34,001 nt of DNA from Alphaproteobacteria bacterium. Its GTDB lineage: Bacteria > Pseudomonadota > Alphaproteobacteria > Caulobacterales > Caulobacteraceae. Shown here in pieces: positions 20,372 to 30,408 of this stretch; positions within the stretch are counted from its first letter, which is position 1; each line of letters begins with the position of its first letter. The translations under genes and the position numbers were made by a program. Below the pieces are notes generated by a model. That model did not search any database, had not been told where the DNA came from, and was given only the letters and a program-made list of their open reading frames with translations. The DNA is taken from NCBI GenBank assembly GCA_018826885.1, contig JAHJYN010000172.1:1-34001 (forward strand), read 5' to 3'.

Positions 20372-20397
20372 GTCTCTGAACTATAAGAATATTTCAG

Positions 20398-21450
20398 CTA
20401 AAGCCCCAGCCTGCGGGCCCGGGCAGAAATCTCCAGAAACAGCCGCTCGGTGATCAACCGGTCGGGCAGGCCCGTGGTCTTGGTGCGCACCTCGGCCAGC
20501 GCCACGGCCTCGGTGACCTCCTGCAGGTCGCGGGTCGACCAGACCTTCACCTGCCGCAGGATTTCAGCTTCCTGCTTCCAGAAGACCCCCGCCGCCTTGG
20601 CGGCCTCGCGCGCGCCCTGACCCGAGGCAATGGCGGCCGAGATGCGCCGCAGCCGTCCCAGATGCTGGCCCGCGGCGCGGACCGCCGCGACCGCCGCCTC
20701 GCCTTCGGCAAAGGCCCGGCGCAAGCCCCCCTGACAGGCCGCCGCCTTGCCGCCAAAGGCCTGCTGGGCCGCGTCCTGAAACGAGGCCTGGGGCTCGACC
20801 CCCAGATGGGCCTCAAGCTCGGCCTCATCGATCTGACGGCCTGAGCCCGGGCCGATATAGAGGATCAGTCGCTCCAGCTCCTGACGCATCAGGCCGCGCT
20901 CCCGCGGCAGGCGGGCGACAAACCGGTCCAGCGCCTCGCGCGTCAGCCCGACATTGTCCGCCTGCAGGGCCTCGCGCGTCATCCGCGCGACATCGCCGGT
21001 CTCGTCCTCATAGCAGACGATGCCGACGGACCCTGACTGGCTCTCGGCCGCGCGGCGCAGCGCCGAATCCCGGCCCAGATTGCCCGCCTCGATCACCCAG
21101 ACGGCATCGGGGTTGTACTGGCCGTCGGCGTGGCCCTTGAGGACGGCCGCCAGCGCCTTTTCCTGCGGCACGCGCTCGCCGCCGAGGCGCAATCGCACCA
21201 GACGCCGCCCACCCATCATCGACAGGGCCGACAGGGCGTCTTCCAGCCGGCCATCGTCCGCCTCGACATCGGTCTCGGTCAGCAGGGAGACGTTGAAGGG
21301 GTCATTGAGGTCCGGGGTGACGGTCTTGCACAGCCGTTCGGCACGCTCGCCGACGCCCGAGCGGTCACGCCCGTGGATCAGGACCACCCGCACCGACGGG
21401 TCGGGGGACTTGAGGAAGCGCTCGATCTCCGGAGCCTTGGAGAGCTGCAT
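20398..21450 (-). CDS. holA: DNA polymerase III delta subunit
   Basis: VVLIHGRDRSGVGERAERLCKTV, DPFNVSLLTETDVEADDGRLEDALSALSMMGGRRLVRLR. Confidence 0.92.
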   Translation of the reverse strand: MQLSKAPEIERFLKSPDPSVRVVLIHGRDRSGVGERAERLCKTVTPDLNDPFNVSLLTETDVEADDGRLEDALSALSMMGGRRLVRLRLGGERVPQEKALAAVLKGHADGQYNPDAVWVIEAGNLGRDSALRRAAESQSGSVGIVCYEDETGDVARMTREALQADNVGLTREALDRFVARLPRERGLMRQELERLILYIGPGSGRQIDEAELEAHLGVEPQASFQDAAQQAFGGKAAACQGGLRRAFAEGEAAVAAVRAAGQHLGRLRRISAAIASGQGAREAAKAAGVFWKQEAEILRQVKVWSTRDLQEVTEAVALAEVRTKTTGLPDRLITERLFLEISARARRLGL

Positions 21451-21459
21451 GGCCCCGGA

Positions 21460-21966
21460 TCAGGGGCGGGCCGGGGCGGTCGGGCACACGGCGTGGAACA
21501 GGGCCAGACGGATCCGCTGGGCGAGGGCTTCGGCGGCGCGCTCCTCAGCGTCCTCCTGGGCCGCGATTGCGGCATAGGGCTGGTCCGAAACGGCATAGGT
21601 GACCGTGACCGTCTCGCTACCGGCCAGCGCCTCGCCCCCCGACAGGGGAGTCAGCGTCCACTGACCGATGAGCGTCATCTCATAGCGGGCAGCGGTGTCG
21701 TCGATCCGTCGGCCCAGTGGCCTGCGGGACGGGTCCAGCGTCACGTCCAGCCGCCATTCGGGCGCGAGGGCGCGATCATACAGCAGGGCATCTTCCAGCC
21801 GTTCGCGCAGCCGATAGCCCAGACGGGTGTCGGGGGTTTCAACGGCAATGCGCGACAGGCCGGCCGTGGTCGCCTCGCCATACAGGGGGGTGAAGCCGCA
21901 GGCCGAAACGACCAGCATCAGGGCCGCAGCCCCGCCCAGCCACAGGCCGCGCAGGCCCCCGGTCAT
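21460..21966 (-). CDS. lptE: LPS-assembly lipoprotein LptE
   Basis: Lipobox [42 protein letters not shown]; 4-nt overlap with leuS. Confidence 0.88.
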   Translation of the reverse strand: MTGGLRGLWLGGAAALMLVVSACGFTPLYGEATTAGLSRIAVETPDTRLGYRLRERLEDALLYDRALAPEWRLDVTLDPSRRPLGRRIDDTAARYEMTLIGQWTLTPLSGGEALAGSETVTVTYAVSDQPYAAIAAQEDAEERAAEALAQRIRLALFHAVCPTAPARP

Positions 21967-24536
21967 CCTGCCACCAGATTGACGATACGATCGGGCACCA
22001 CGATCACCTTTTTGACCGACAGACCATTGGCTTCAAGGTAGGCGCGCACGGCGGGATTGGCCAGCGCCTCGGCCTCGACGGCCTTGGGATCGGCCCCGCG
22101 CGGCATGACGATTTCGCCGCGCTTCTTGCCGCCGATCTGGACGGGCAGAGTCAGCTCGTCGTCGGCCGCGAGCGCCGGGTCCCACTGGGGCCAGGGGGCG
22201 TCGAGGACCATCCCGTCCTCGCCCAGCGCCGACCAGCACTCCTCGGCCAGGTGGGGGGTAAAGGGCGCGATCAGGCGGGCGAAGGCCGACAGGGCCTCGT
22301 GCCGGGCCGCACCGCCGGCGCTTGCATGGGCGCGCAGGGTCGACAGGAAGCCATACAGTTTTGCGATGGCCGAGTTGAAGCGGAAGCCTTCGACGCCTTC
22401 GGTGACGGCCTTGATCGCCTTGTGGGTCTCGCGGCGCAGGGCCAGATCGGCCTCGCCCTGATCGGGAGCGGAGGCGTCAAAGCCGTCGAACTCGGCCCAG
22501 ACGCGCTGGACGAAGCGACCGGCGCCTTCCAGACCGCCGGTGGTCCACTGGACATCGCGCTCAGGCGGGCTGTCGGACAGAACGAACAGCCGCCCGGCAT
22601 CGACGCCGTGGCTGTCGAGGATCTCCTGCGGCGCCACCACATTCTTCTTGGACTTCGACATCTTCTCGATGTCGCCGATCGACAGGGTCTCGCCGGTCGA
22701 CAGGCGGGTCGCGACGCGCTGGCCGTCCACGGTCTCGAGGCGGACGTCGGTTGGTTCGACCCAGGCGCCGGCCTCGGTGCGGTAGGTCTCGTGGACCACC
22801 ATCCCCTGGGTGAACAGGCCGGCGAAGGGCTCCTTCACCGACATCATGCCTGCGTCCGACAGGGCGCGGCTGATGAAGCGGGCATAGAGCAGGTGCAGGA
22901 CCGCGTGCTCGACCCCGCCGATATACTGATCGACGGGCAGCCAGTGGTCGGCGGCGGCCTTATTGATCGGCGCCTCCGCCTTCGGATCGGTGAAGCGGGC
23001 GAAATACCAGCTGGAATCGACGAAGGTGTCGAGCGTGTCGGTCTCGCGCACCGCCTCGGCGTCGCAGGAGGGGCAGCGGACGTGCTTCCAGCTCGGGTGC
23101 CGGTCCAGCGGATTGCCCGGTTTGTCGAACGTGACATCCTCGGGCAGCACCACCGGCAGCTGGTCAGCCGGCACCGGCACCGCGCCGCACGACGGACAGT
23201 GGATGACCGGGATCGGACAGCCCCAGTAGCGCTGGCGGCTGACACCCCAGTCGCGCAGGCGGTACAGGGTCTTGCCTTCGCCGGCCCCGGCCGCCTCGAC
23301 GCGGGCAATCACCTCGGCCTTGGCGTCGGCGATCGCCTTGCCGTTCAGGAAGTCCGAATTGAACAGGGTGCCGGGCCCGGTATAGGCCTCGCCCGCCACG
23401 TCAAAGTCGTCGCCCGCGCCCTCGGGCCGGACCACCGGCAGCACCGGCAAGCCATATTTACGCGCAAACTCCAGATCCCGCTGGTCGTGGGCCGGACAGG
23501 CGAAGATGGCGCCCGTGCCGTATTCCGAAAGGATGAAGTTGGCGATCCAGACCGGGATCTCCTCGCCGGTGAAGGGATGGCGGACCTTCAGACCCGTATC
23601 GCGGCCGATCTTTTCGGCCTGTTCGATCTCGGCCTCGGACGTGCCGCCCCGGCGGCATTCGGCCACGAATTCCGCGACGGCAGGATCGGCCCCGGCCAGT
23701 TGCTTCGACAGCGGATGATCCGGCGCCAGACCCAGGAAGGACGCCCCGAACAGGGTGTCGGGTCGGGTCGTATAGATGTCGATGCCACCCTCGAACCCCT
23801 TGGGCGGGGTGCCGGCAAAGGCCCAGGTCATCTGCAGGCCGCTGGACCGTCCGATCCAGTTTTCCTGCATGGTCCGCACCTTGTCGGGCCAGCGATCCAG
23901 CGTCTTCAGCCCGTCGATCAGGTCATCGGCATAGTCGGTGATCCGCAGGAACCACTGGTTCAGCTTGCGTTTTTCGACCAAGGCGCCCGAGCGCCAGCCG
24001 CGCCCGTCGATCACCTGCTCATTGGCCAGAACCGTATTGTCGACCGGATCCCAGTTGACGACCGAATCCTTGCGATAGACCAGACCGCGCTTCAGCAGCT
24101 CCAGGAACCAGGCCTGCTGCTTGCCGTAATAGGCCGGATCACAGGTCGCGAACTCGCGCGACCAGTCCAGCGACAGGCCCAGCAGCTTCAGCTGATCGCG
24201 CATGGTGGCGATGTTGGACCAGGTCCATTCGCCGGGGTGGACGCCGCGCTCCATGGCGGCGTTCTCGGCCGGCATGCCGAAGGCGTCCCAGCCCATGGGG
24301 TGCAGCACCTCAAAGCCCCGGGCCCGTTTGAAGCGGGCCACCACATCGCCCATCACATAGTTGCGCGCATGGCCCATGTGGATGTTGCCCGACGGATAGG
24401 GAAACATCTCGAGCACATAGTATTTGGGCTTGCCGGTCGGCGTGCCGGAATCGAACGCCGGGTTGGTGAAGGCGTCAGCCTCGCGCCAGCGGTCCTGCTG
24501 GCGGGGCTCGGCGGTCTTGGGGTCGTAACGGGCCAC
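21963..24536 (-). CDS. leuS: leucyl-tRNA synthetase
   Basis: [26 protein letters not shown] (HIGH-type), [10 protein letters not shown] (KMSKS), editing-domain [21 protein letters not shown]. Confidence 0.98.
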   Translation of the reverse strand: MARYDPKTAEPRQQDRWREADAFTNPAFDSGTPTGKPKYYVLEMFPYPSGNIHMGHARNYVMGDVVARFKRARGFEVLHPMGWDAFGMPAENAAMERGVHPGEWTWSNIATMRDQLKLLGLSLDWSREFATCDPAYYGKQQAWFLELLKRGLVYRKDSVVNWDPVDNTVLANEQVIDGRGWRSGALVEKRKLNQWFLRITDYADDLIDGLKTLDRWPDKVRTMQENWIGRSSGLQMTWAFAGTPPKGFEGGIDIYTTRPDTLFGASFLGLAPDHPLSKQLAGADPAVAEFVAECRRGGTSEAEIEQAEKIGRDTGLKVRHPFTGEEIPVWIANFILSEYGTGAIFACPAHDQRDLEFARKYGLPVLPVVRPEGAGDDFDVAGEAYTGPGTLFNSDFLNGKAIADAKAEVIARVEAAGAGEGKTLYRLRDWGVSRQRYWGCPIPVIHCPSCGAVPVPADQLPVVLPEDVTFDKPGNPLDRHPSWKHVRCPSCDAEAVRETDTLDTFVDSSWYFARFTDPKAEAPINKAAADHWLPVDQYIGGVEHAVLHLLYARFISRALSDAGMMSVKEPFAGLFTQGMVVHETYRTEAGAWVEPTDVRLETVDGQRVATRLSTGETLSIGDIEKMSKSKKNVVAPQEILDSHGVDAGRLFVLSDSPPERDVQWTTGGLEGAGRFVQRVWAEFDGFDASAPDQGEADLALRRETHKAIKAVTEGVEGFRFNSAIAKLYGFLSTLRAHASAGGAARHEALSAFARLIAPFTPHLAEECWSALGEDGMVLDAPWPQWDPALAADDELTLPVQIGGKKRGEIVMPRGADPKAVEAEALANPAVRAYLEANGLSVKKVIVVPDRIVNLVAG

Positions 24537-24655
24537 GCGAAAGAGGGCTCCTTGAACGAGCCCGGCGCGGGCCGGGCCCGGATGCGTCGGTCGGGAGAGA
24601 CGAGGCCCCGTTCAGGGCCCGTCAGATCGGGCGCGGGGGCGGCTGCCCCCGACAG

Positions 24656-25114
24656 TCAGCGGGCGTCGGCGAGGTTGAGCTGGCGCGCGCGCGTCAGGAT
24701 CGCGTTCTCGAGGTCCGTTTCGGTCTGCGGATCGACCGGGGCGGCCGTCCACTGGCCGTCGGCGCCGCGCACCTGCTTGACCACCGACACGTTCAGGGCG
24801 TCGGCCCGAAGGCGGGTGTCGAGAATGAAGACGGTGGCCTTGAACCGCTCGTTCGGAGCGGCAGGGTCCGAATACCAGTCATAATTGATCACGCCGCCCC
24901 AGGGGTCGGCGCTGGCCAGCGGCATGAAGCTGAGCGTATCCAGCGAGGCGCGCCACAGATAGGCATTCACCCCGATACCGACGGACGGGGCGCTGGACGG
25001 CGCCGCATTGTCCGAACCGCCGATGATCGGGATCGAACTACATCCGGCCACGGCCAGGCTCGATGCCATCAGGACCATTGCTGCGCCGCGAACCACAGCC
25101 GACTGGGTGGCCAT
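24656..25114 (-). CDS. DUF3576 domain-containing lipoprotein
   Basis: Lipobox AVAGC; GIGVNAYLWRASLDTLSFMPLASADPWGGVINYDWY. Confidence 0.85.
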   Translation of the reverse strand: MATQSAVVRGAAMVLMASSLAVAGCSSIPIIGGSDNAAPSSAPSVGIGVNAYLWRASLDTLSFMPLASADPWGGVINYDWYSDPAAPNERFKATVFILDTRLRADALNVSVVKQVRGADGQWTAAPVDPQTETDLENAILTRARQLNLADAR

Positions 25115-25472
25115 TCAGGACTCTCCGTTCAGATTCAACCTCATCGCTCCCGGACAGAAGCGTATGCGTCGCCCCGGATCACGCAGACCCGAAACTGTTC
25201 GTCCTATAGCACGGGGAAAAGGGGCAAAGACAAGGCAAAGCCGCATCCGGGGCCCGGCGCGCGACTCGCCAGCGGGGAGACGGGTTCCAGGCCGGAATTC
25301 GCGTGACGCTTGCGCCACAGGCCGCAACGGAGTCGGCCCGCGCGCAACCCTTGGCTCCGGTTTGCATTGACCGTCCATGCGGCCAGTGTCTTAGTTTCAG
25401 GTCAGAAAGCGCCGGGATCGGCTTTTGCCGGTCGCTGACGCCAATCAGAGTCGAAGGCTCGAAGGGCAGGAC

Positions 25473-25919
25473 ATGCGCCAGATGCGCACAGGACAGGACA
25501 GGACATGGCGCGCCCGCACGGGCGTGATGGTCAGCCTGTCGGTCGCTCTCGCGGTGTCGGGGGTCAGCCTGACGGTCGTGCCCGGCACCGCTGAGGCCCA
25601 GACCCGACCCGCCCCCCGTGCCCAGGCCCCGACCGTCTCGCTCAGCGAGGCGGATCGCGCAGCGCGCACGGGCCAGCGCCGCGGCCTGCGCCTGAACGAG
25701 AGCGGGCGCTGGGGTCTCGATTTCAACCTCAGCCCGCCGGTCGGCCGCGAGGCCGAATGGGGCGATGTCGAAGCCGGCGCCTATTACCGCGTCAATCCCA
25801 GCCTGCGCGTCGGCGCCTCGGCCGGTCTCGCCGTGGCCGATCCCGATCCGGCCCGGGTCCGCGAATCTGACGGCCGCGCCCAGCCGCGCGTGCGTCTCGA
25901 AAGCATTTTCCGCTTCTGA
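25473..25919 (+). CDS. NtrZ-like periplasmic regulatory protein
   Basis: Signal peptide MVSLSVALAVSGVSLTVVPGTAEAQ; RLNESGRWGLDFNLSPPVGREAEWGDVEAGAYYRVNPSLRVGASAGLA...PRVRLESIFRF; start could instead be 25524/25527. Confidence 0.7.
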   Translation: MRQMRTGQDRTWRARTGVMVSLSVALAVSGVSLTVVPGTAEAQTRPAPRAQAPTVSLSEADRAARTGQRRGLRLNESGRWGLDFNLSPPVGREAEWGDVEAGAYYRVNPSLRVGASAGLAVADPDPARVRESDGRAQPRVRLESIFRF

Positions 25920-25925
25920 GCCCCG

Positions 25926-26567
25926 TCAGTCGGGGCTGAAGGCCGTCAGCACGCCGTCGATAGCGGCCAGCCCGCACAGGCCGGTACCCGTCAGAGCGGC
26001 TGCCGTCTCTGCCGTAATGCCGCCGAGGCCGTAGACCGGCAGGGGCAGGTCTGCGACGCGCCGGGTGACGTTTTCAATCCCCAGAGGGTCGCGATCCGCG
26101 CTGGCGCCGCCCGCCCGGAACACGGGGGACAGGATCACCGCATCGAGGGCAGAGAGCCCCTCAGAGGCGTTCCCGTGAAGGGCGCCGGTCAGGATCCACT
26201 CCGGGTGACGGGCTCGCAGGTCCGGGGCCCGCTCCAGATGTCGCTCGGGCAGATGCACGCCGTCGGCCCCAATGGCCCGGGCCAGATCGGCGTCCTGGCC
26301 GATCAGCAATCGCACCCCCCGGCTTGTTGTCATCCGCCGAAGCTCGCGGGCCTCATCCGCCATCCCGGGGCGGCCAAAACCGCGATAGACCACGCCGGCG
26401 CCCCGGGGCAGGCGCGCGGCGATGTCCCGGGGCCGGGGCGTGCGAACCGGATCGGTGAAGAACAGCAGCGGGGGCAAGGACGCGACACCCGGGCTGACAG
26501 CCGACGCCGCCCGGTTTAGAGCCTGTGCCGTCTGCCAGAGCTGGTTTTCGTCCGGATCCCCCGTCAT
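25926..26567 (-). CDS. thiamine phosphate synthase / TenI-like protein
   Basis: GVRLLIGQDADLARAIGADGVHLPERHL, GALHGNASEGLSALDAVILSPVF, LPVYGLGGITAETAAAL. Confidence 0.8.
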   Translation of the reverse strand: MTGDPDENQLWQTAQALNRAASAVSPGVASLPPLLFFTDPVRTPRPRDIAARLPRGAGVVYRGFGRPGMADEARELRRMTTSRGVRLLIGQDADLARAIGADGVHLPERHLERAPDLRARHPEWILTGALHGNASEGLSALDAVILSPVFRAGGASADRDPLGIENVTRRVADLPLPVYGLGGITAETAAALTGTGLCGLAAIDGVLTAFSPD

Positions 26568-27264
26568 GTCGTCCTCTTCGCCTGTCTCCGCCCCCGCGTC
26601 CATTGCTGAGCGTCTGGCCGCTGTCCGGGCGCAGATCGACGCGACCGCCCGCGACTGCGGGCGGGACCCGGCCGCTGTCACCCTCGTTGCCGTGACCAAG
26701 ACCCAGCCCTGGGGTCGGGTGAAGGCCATACTGGACGCCGGGCAGGCGGTATTCGGCGAGAACCGGGTGCAGGAGGCCGACAGCCGCTGGGGCGCGCCCG
26801 AGGCCGCCGGCCATGCCGTCGAACTGCGGTTGATTGGCGCGCTACAGACCAACAAGGCCGAGGCGGCCCTGGCCCGCTTTGACATCATCGAGACCCTGGA
26901 TCGCGACCGTCTGGCCGAGGCCCTGGCGCGGGCCGCCGACAAACTGGGCAAGCGTCCGCGCGTGCTGGTTCAGATCAATACCGGCGAGGAACCCCAGAAG
27001 GCCGGTCTTGCGCCGCGCGACGCCGATGCCTTCATCGCCCGGGCGCGCGAGGTTCACGGCCTGTCGGTCGAAGGCCTGATGGCCATTCCGCCGGTTGAGG
27101 AGGCGGCTGGCCCCCATTTCGCCCTGCTGGCCAAAATCGCCCGACGGAATGATCTGAACGTCCTGTCCATGGGAATGAGCGGCGACTTTGAGACCGCCAT
27201 CCGCTTTGGTGCCACCCATGTGCGGCTGGGCACGGCCCTGTTCGGCCCTCGCGACACCGACTGA
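26566..27264 (+). CDS. YggS family pyridoxal-phosphate homeostasis protein (PLPBP)
   Basis: SIAERLAAVRAQIDATARDCGRDPAAVTLVAVTKTQPW, FGENRVQEA, LRLIGALQTNKAEAAL, VLVQINTGEEPQKAG, LSMGMSGDFETAIRFGATHVRLGTALFG. Confidence 0.95.
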   Translation: MSSSSPVSAPASIAERLAAVRAQIDATARDCGRDPAAVTLVAVTKTQPWGRVKAILDAGQAVFGENRVQEADSRWGAPEAAGHAVELRLIGALQTNKAEAALARFDIIETLDRDRLAEALARAADKLGKRPRVLVQINTGEEPQKAGLAPRDADAFIARAREVHGLSVEGLMAIPPVEEAAGPHFALLAKIARRNDLNVLSMGMSGDFETAIRFGATHVRLGTALFGPRDTD

Positions 27265-27324
27265 ACGACCGGAAAACGCAGGCCTGCCCTTGGCGTAGGG
27301 CCCGACGCTCGCCATTGTCGTTCC

Positions 27325-28011
27325 ATGCCCACGTCCAAGACCCTGCTGATCATCGACGACGACGACGACCTTCGCGAGGCGCTGGCCGAGCAACTGGCCC
27401 TGCACGAGGAGTTCGTGCCGCGTCAGGCGGCCAACGCCACCGACGGCATCCGCATGGGCCGCGACTCCCGGATCGACCTGATCCTGCTGGATGTCGACCT
27501 GCCCGATATGGACGGGCGCGAGGCCTGCCGCCTGTTGCGCAAGGCCGGGGTCTCGACCCCCATCATCATGCTGACCGGCCAGACCTCGGACTCCGATACG
27601 GTTCTGGGTCTCGACGCCGGGGCCAATGACTATGTGGCCAAGCCCTTCCGGTTTGCCGTGCTGCTGGCCCGCATCCGCGCCCATCTGCGCAGCCACGAAC
27701 AATCCGAGGACGCCGTTTTCCGGATCGGCCCCTATGAGTTCCGCCCCGCCGGCAAGATGCTGTCGGCATCCGAAGGCCGGAAGATCCGGCTGACGGAGAA
27801 GGAAACCAATATTCTGAAATACCTGTACCGCGCCGGCGCCAAGGCCGTCTCGCGTGAGGAACTGTTGACCGAGGTCTGGGGCTACAATGCCGGGGTCACC
27901 ACCCACACGCTCGAGACCCACATCTATCGCCTGCGCCAGAAGATCGAGCCCGAACCCGGGCAGGCCCGCATCCTCGTGACCGATCAGGGCGGTTATCGGC
28001 TACAGCCGTAG
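27325..28011 (+). CDS. cenR: OmpR-family response regulator, probable CenR orthologue
   Basis: LLIIDDDDDLREALAEQL receiver, LILLDVDLPDMDGREACRLL, LTEKETNILKYLYRAGAKAVSREELLTEVWGYNAGVTTHTLETHIYRLRQKIE winged helix; orphan (no adjacent kinase) in the neighbourhood where Caulobacter cenR is found. Confidence 0.75.
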   Translation: MPTSKTLLIIDDDDDLREALAEQLALHEEFVPRQAANATDGIRMGRDSRIDLILLDVDLPDMDGREACRLLRKAGVSTPIIMLTGQTSDSDTVLGLDAGANDYVAKPFRFAVLLARIRAHLRSHEQSEDAVFRIGPYEFRPAGKMLSASEGRKIRLTEKETNILKYLYRAGAKAVSREELLTEVWGYNAGVTTHTLETHIYRLRQKIEPEPGQARILVTDQGGYRLQP

Positions 28012-28014
28012 GCG

Positions 28015-28893
28015 TTACCCCGGACGCCACTCGCTGAGCACAGTGCCGGAGCTGCCATCCTCGAAGGCGACGCGGTCCAGCTGGACGGCGGCGATGCAGA
28101 CCGGGCGCTGGTCGATGCTGGCGGCGCGGCAGCGGATGGCGCGACCGTCCGGGAAGCTGGCGAAGCGCCCCTCCAGAACCACACGATAGCCCCTGGGCGA
28201 GGGCACCGGGGCGCGGTCATCCTCGCCCCTGAGGGTAAAGCGGTAGGCCTGCCCGTCGCGACGGCCCAGACGCGAGCTGTCGGTTTCGTGGACCGAGGCC
28301 AGGCCGACGGTCTGTGGATCCGCCTGTCCGGCACCGCCGCCCAGAGGGTCGCGCGCAATCGTCTGCGGGCAGGCCTCGCTGCCCAACCAGGGGCGGCTGA
28401 CCCAGAACCCCTCGACCGCTTCCCAGCGATCGCCGGCGCCCGAACTGGTGATCAGGGCTGTGTCCGACCAGTCGTCCGGCGTCAGCGACAGGCGCAGGGT
28501 CCTGTTCTCCGGACCCCACGTGAGCGACGGCAGACCGGCGTCGGGGGAGCGGGCCGTGCCCTCCGCGTCGGAAGGCGTGGCCGAGACCGCAGGCTGCGGA
28601 CGTCCGCAGCCGAAGGGCAGGCGGATGGCAAAGGTGCGGCCGACCAAGGGGTCCGGTCCGCTGGCGGTCGTGCCGATGGCATAGGCCGACCCGGCCCGTG
28701 ATATGGCGCCCAGAAAAGCCGACCGGTCGAGCGTGGTCGGGGTCGCAATATCCGGCTCGGGCACCGGCGTCTCGACGATCGGTTCGGCATCGACGGGCTG
28801 TTCGCGCGGTTCGCGATCGCACTGGGCCAGACCCAGAGCCATCACGGACGCCATCGCCAGGCGGGTGACAGGCATATCGCGGATCGATTTCAT
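28015..28893 (-). CDS. hypothetical exported/lipoprotein-like protein
   Basis: N-terminal MKSIRDMPVTRLAMASVMALGLAQCDREP signal with Cys; start at 28911 also possible. Confidence 0.65.
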   Translation of the reverse strand: MKSIRDMPVTRLAMASVMALGLAQCDREPREQPVDAEPIVETPVPEPDIATPTTLDRSAFLGAISRAGSAYAIGTTASGPDPLVGRTFAIRLPFGCGRPQPAVSATPSDAEGTARSPDAGLPSLTWGPENRTLRLSLTPDDWSDTALITSSGAGDRWEAVEGFWVSRPWLGSEACPQTIARDPLGGGAGQADPQTVGLASVHETDSSRLGRRDGQAYRFTLRGEDDRAPVPSPRGYRVVLEGRFASFPDGRAIRCRAASIDQRPVCIAAVQLDRVAFEDGSSGTVLSEWRPG

Positions 28894-28997
28894 CGTGTCA
28901 TTCCCAAGCATCCCAAGGCTTTAGCACAGTCTGACTTCAAGACGAATTTCCGTGAGCCGTATTGACGCCGGCCTCGGGGGCGCGTCTTCAGGGATGG

Positions 28998-30404
28998 ATG
29001 AGTCTTGATCAGATCATAGCCCTTGGCGTCCTTGTGACCGTGGTCGGCGTGCTGATCCACGGCCGGGTTCGCGCGGATGTCGTGGCCCTGGCCGGGGCGG
29101 CGGTGCTGCTGCTGCTGGGCGTGGTCCGGCCCGTCGAGGTTCAGGCGGCCTTTGCCAGCCCGGCCGTCATCGCCCTCGCCTCCCTGTTCGTCATTGCCTA
29201 TGCCATTGAGCTGTCAGGCCTGCTCGGACTGCTGATCCGGCAGGCGACCAAGCTGTGCGCGCGGCTGGGCGAGGCAGGCCTGTGGATCGTCATGATGCTG
29301 TGCGGCGCGGCTTCGGCCCTTCTGAACAACACGCCGATCGTGGTGCTGGCGGCGCCGGTCATCAAGGACGTGGCCGGAACGCTGAATCGCTCGCCCAAGC
29401 GCTTCCTGATTCCGCTCAGCTACATCAGCATCATGGGCGGATCTTGTACCCTGATCGGCACCTCAACCAATCTGTTGGTCAATGACATGGCCAGAAACGT
29501 CGGACAGCCGGTCTTCACCCTGTTCGAGATCACGCCGGTGGGCCTGGCCATCGCCGTCTGTGGGGCGCTCTGGCTGTATTTCGTGGGTGCGCGTCAGCTG
29601 GGCCGCGCGGTTGCCGACGATGAGGCCGAGGCGCTGCGCCGCAAGCGCGCCGAGGAGGCTCGGATCGAGGCCGAGACCCAGAGAGCGGCGCGGCGCTTTC
29701 GCCTGCCGTTCAACCTGCCGCGTCTCGGCGAGCCCCGTCCGTTGGACAACGGGTCTGGCGACGCTCAGCTGGGGGACCTCAAGCTCTATGCGGCCGCCGA
29801 CCGGCCGCTCGACTTCAAACGGGCCATGGTGTCGCTGAGCATCTTTGTGGCGGTCGTGCTGGCGGCCGGCATGGGCTGGATCCCGATCGCGGCGGCGGCC
29901 TTTGGCGGCGCTGTGGCGCTGATCCTGTTACGGATCCTGACAGCGGAAGAGGCCTATTCCGGCCTGCGGCCCGACATACTGCTGCTGATCGCGGGCATGG
30001 TCGTGCTCGGCATCGCCATCGAGGTCACCGGTCTCGGCCAGAGCGGGGCCACCCTGCTGATCGACGTCATTCGCCCGTTCGGCCCGCTGGCGGCGCTGAT
30101 CATCCTGTACGGCGTGACCCTGTTCGCGACGGAACTGTTGTCCAATGCCACGGTCGCCGTCCTGATCACCCCGGTCGCAGTGGCCCTGGCCGTCAGCCTC
30201 GGCGTGGATCCCCGCCCGTTCCTGGTGGGGGTAATGATGGCGGCGTCAGCGGCCTTTGCCACGCCGTTCGGCTACCAGACCAATGTCTTGGTCTATCAGC
30301 TGGGTGGCTACAGCTATATGGACTTCGTCCGCATCGGGGTGCCGCTCAATCTGATCACCTGGGTCGCGGCCATGGTCGCCATCCCGATCTTCTTCCCGTT
30401 CTGA
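28998..30404 (+). CDS. SLC13/ArsB-NhaD-like anion permease
   Basis: MSLDQIIALGVLVTVVGVLIHGRVRADVVALAGAAVLLLLGVV, NNTPIVVLAAPVIKDVA, SYISIMGGSCTLIGTSTNLLVNDMA, SNATVAVLITPVAVALA. Confidence 0.88.
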   Translation: MSLDQIIALGVLVTVVGVLIHGRVRADVVALAGAAVLLLLGVVRPVEVQAAFASPAVIALASLFVIAYAIELSGLLGLLIRQATKLCARLGEAGLWIVMMLCGAASALLNNTPIVVLAAPVIKDVAGTLNRSPKRFLIPLSYISIMGGSCTLIGTSTNLLVNDMARNVGQPVFTLFEITPVGLAIAVCGALWLYFVGARQLGRAVADDEAEALRRKRAEEARIEAETQRAARRFRLPFNLPRLGEPRPLDNGSGDAQLGDLKLYAAADRPLDFKRAMVSLSIFVAVVLAAGMGWIPIAAAAFGGAVALILLRILTAEEAYSGLRPDILLLIAGMVVLGIAIEVTGLGQSGATLLIDVIRPFGPLAALIILYGVTLFATELLSNATVAVLITPVAVALAVSLGVDPRPFLVGVMMAASAAFATPFGYQTNVLVYQLGGYSYMDFVRIGVPLNLITWVAAMVAIPIFFPF

Positions 30405-30408
30405 CGCC

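Noticed and set aside
24541-24655. GC-rich hairpins between leuS and the DUF3576 gene as an sRNA or riboswitch
   Set aside because: Several short GC inverted repeats but no U tract or convincing promoter; could arise from composition.
22251-24884. 877-aa plus-strand ORF antisense to leuS
   Set aside because: High-GC shadow ORF; His/Gln/Arg-rich low-information translation, while the minus strand encodes an unmistakable LeuS.
28517-28522. CACGTG core as a fourth parS
   Set aside because: Flanks (ggacccCACGTGagcgac) do not match TGTTTCACGTGAAACA.
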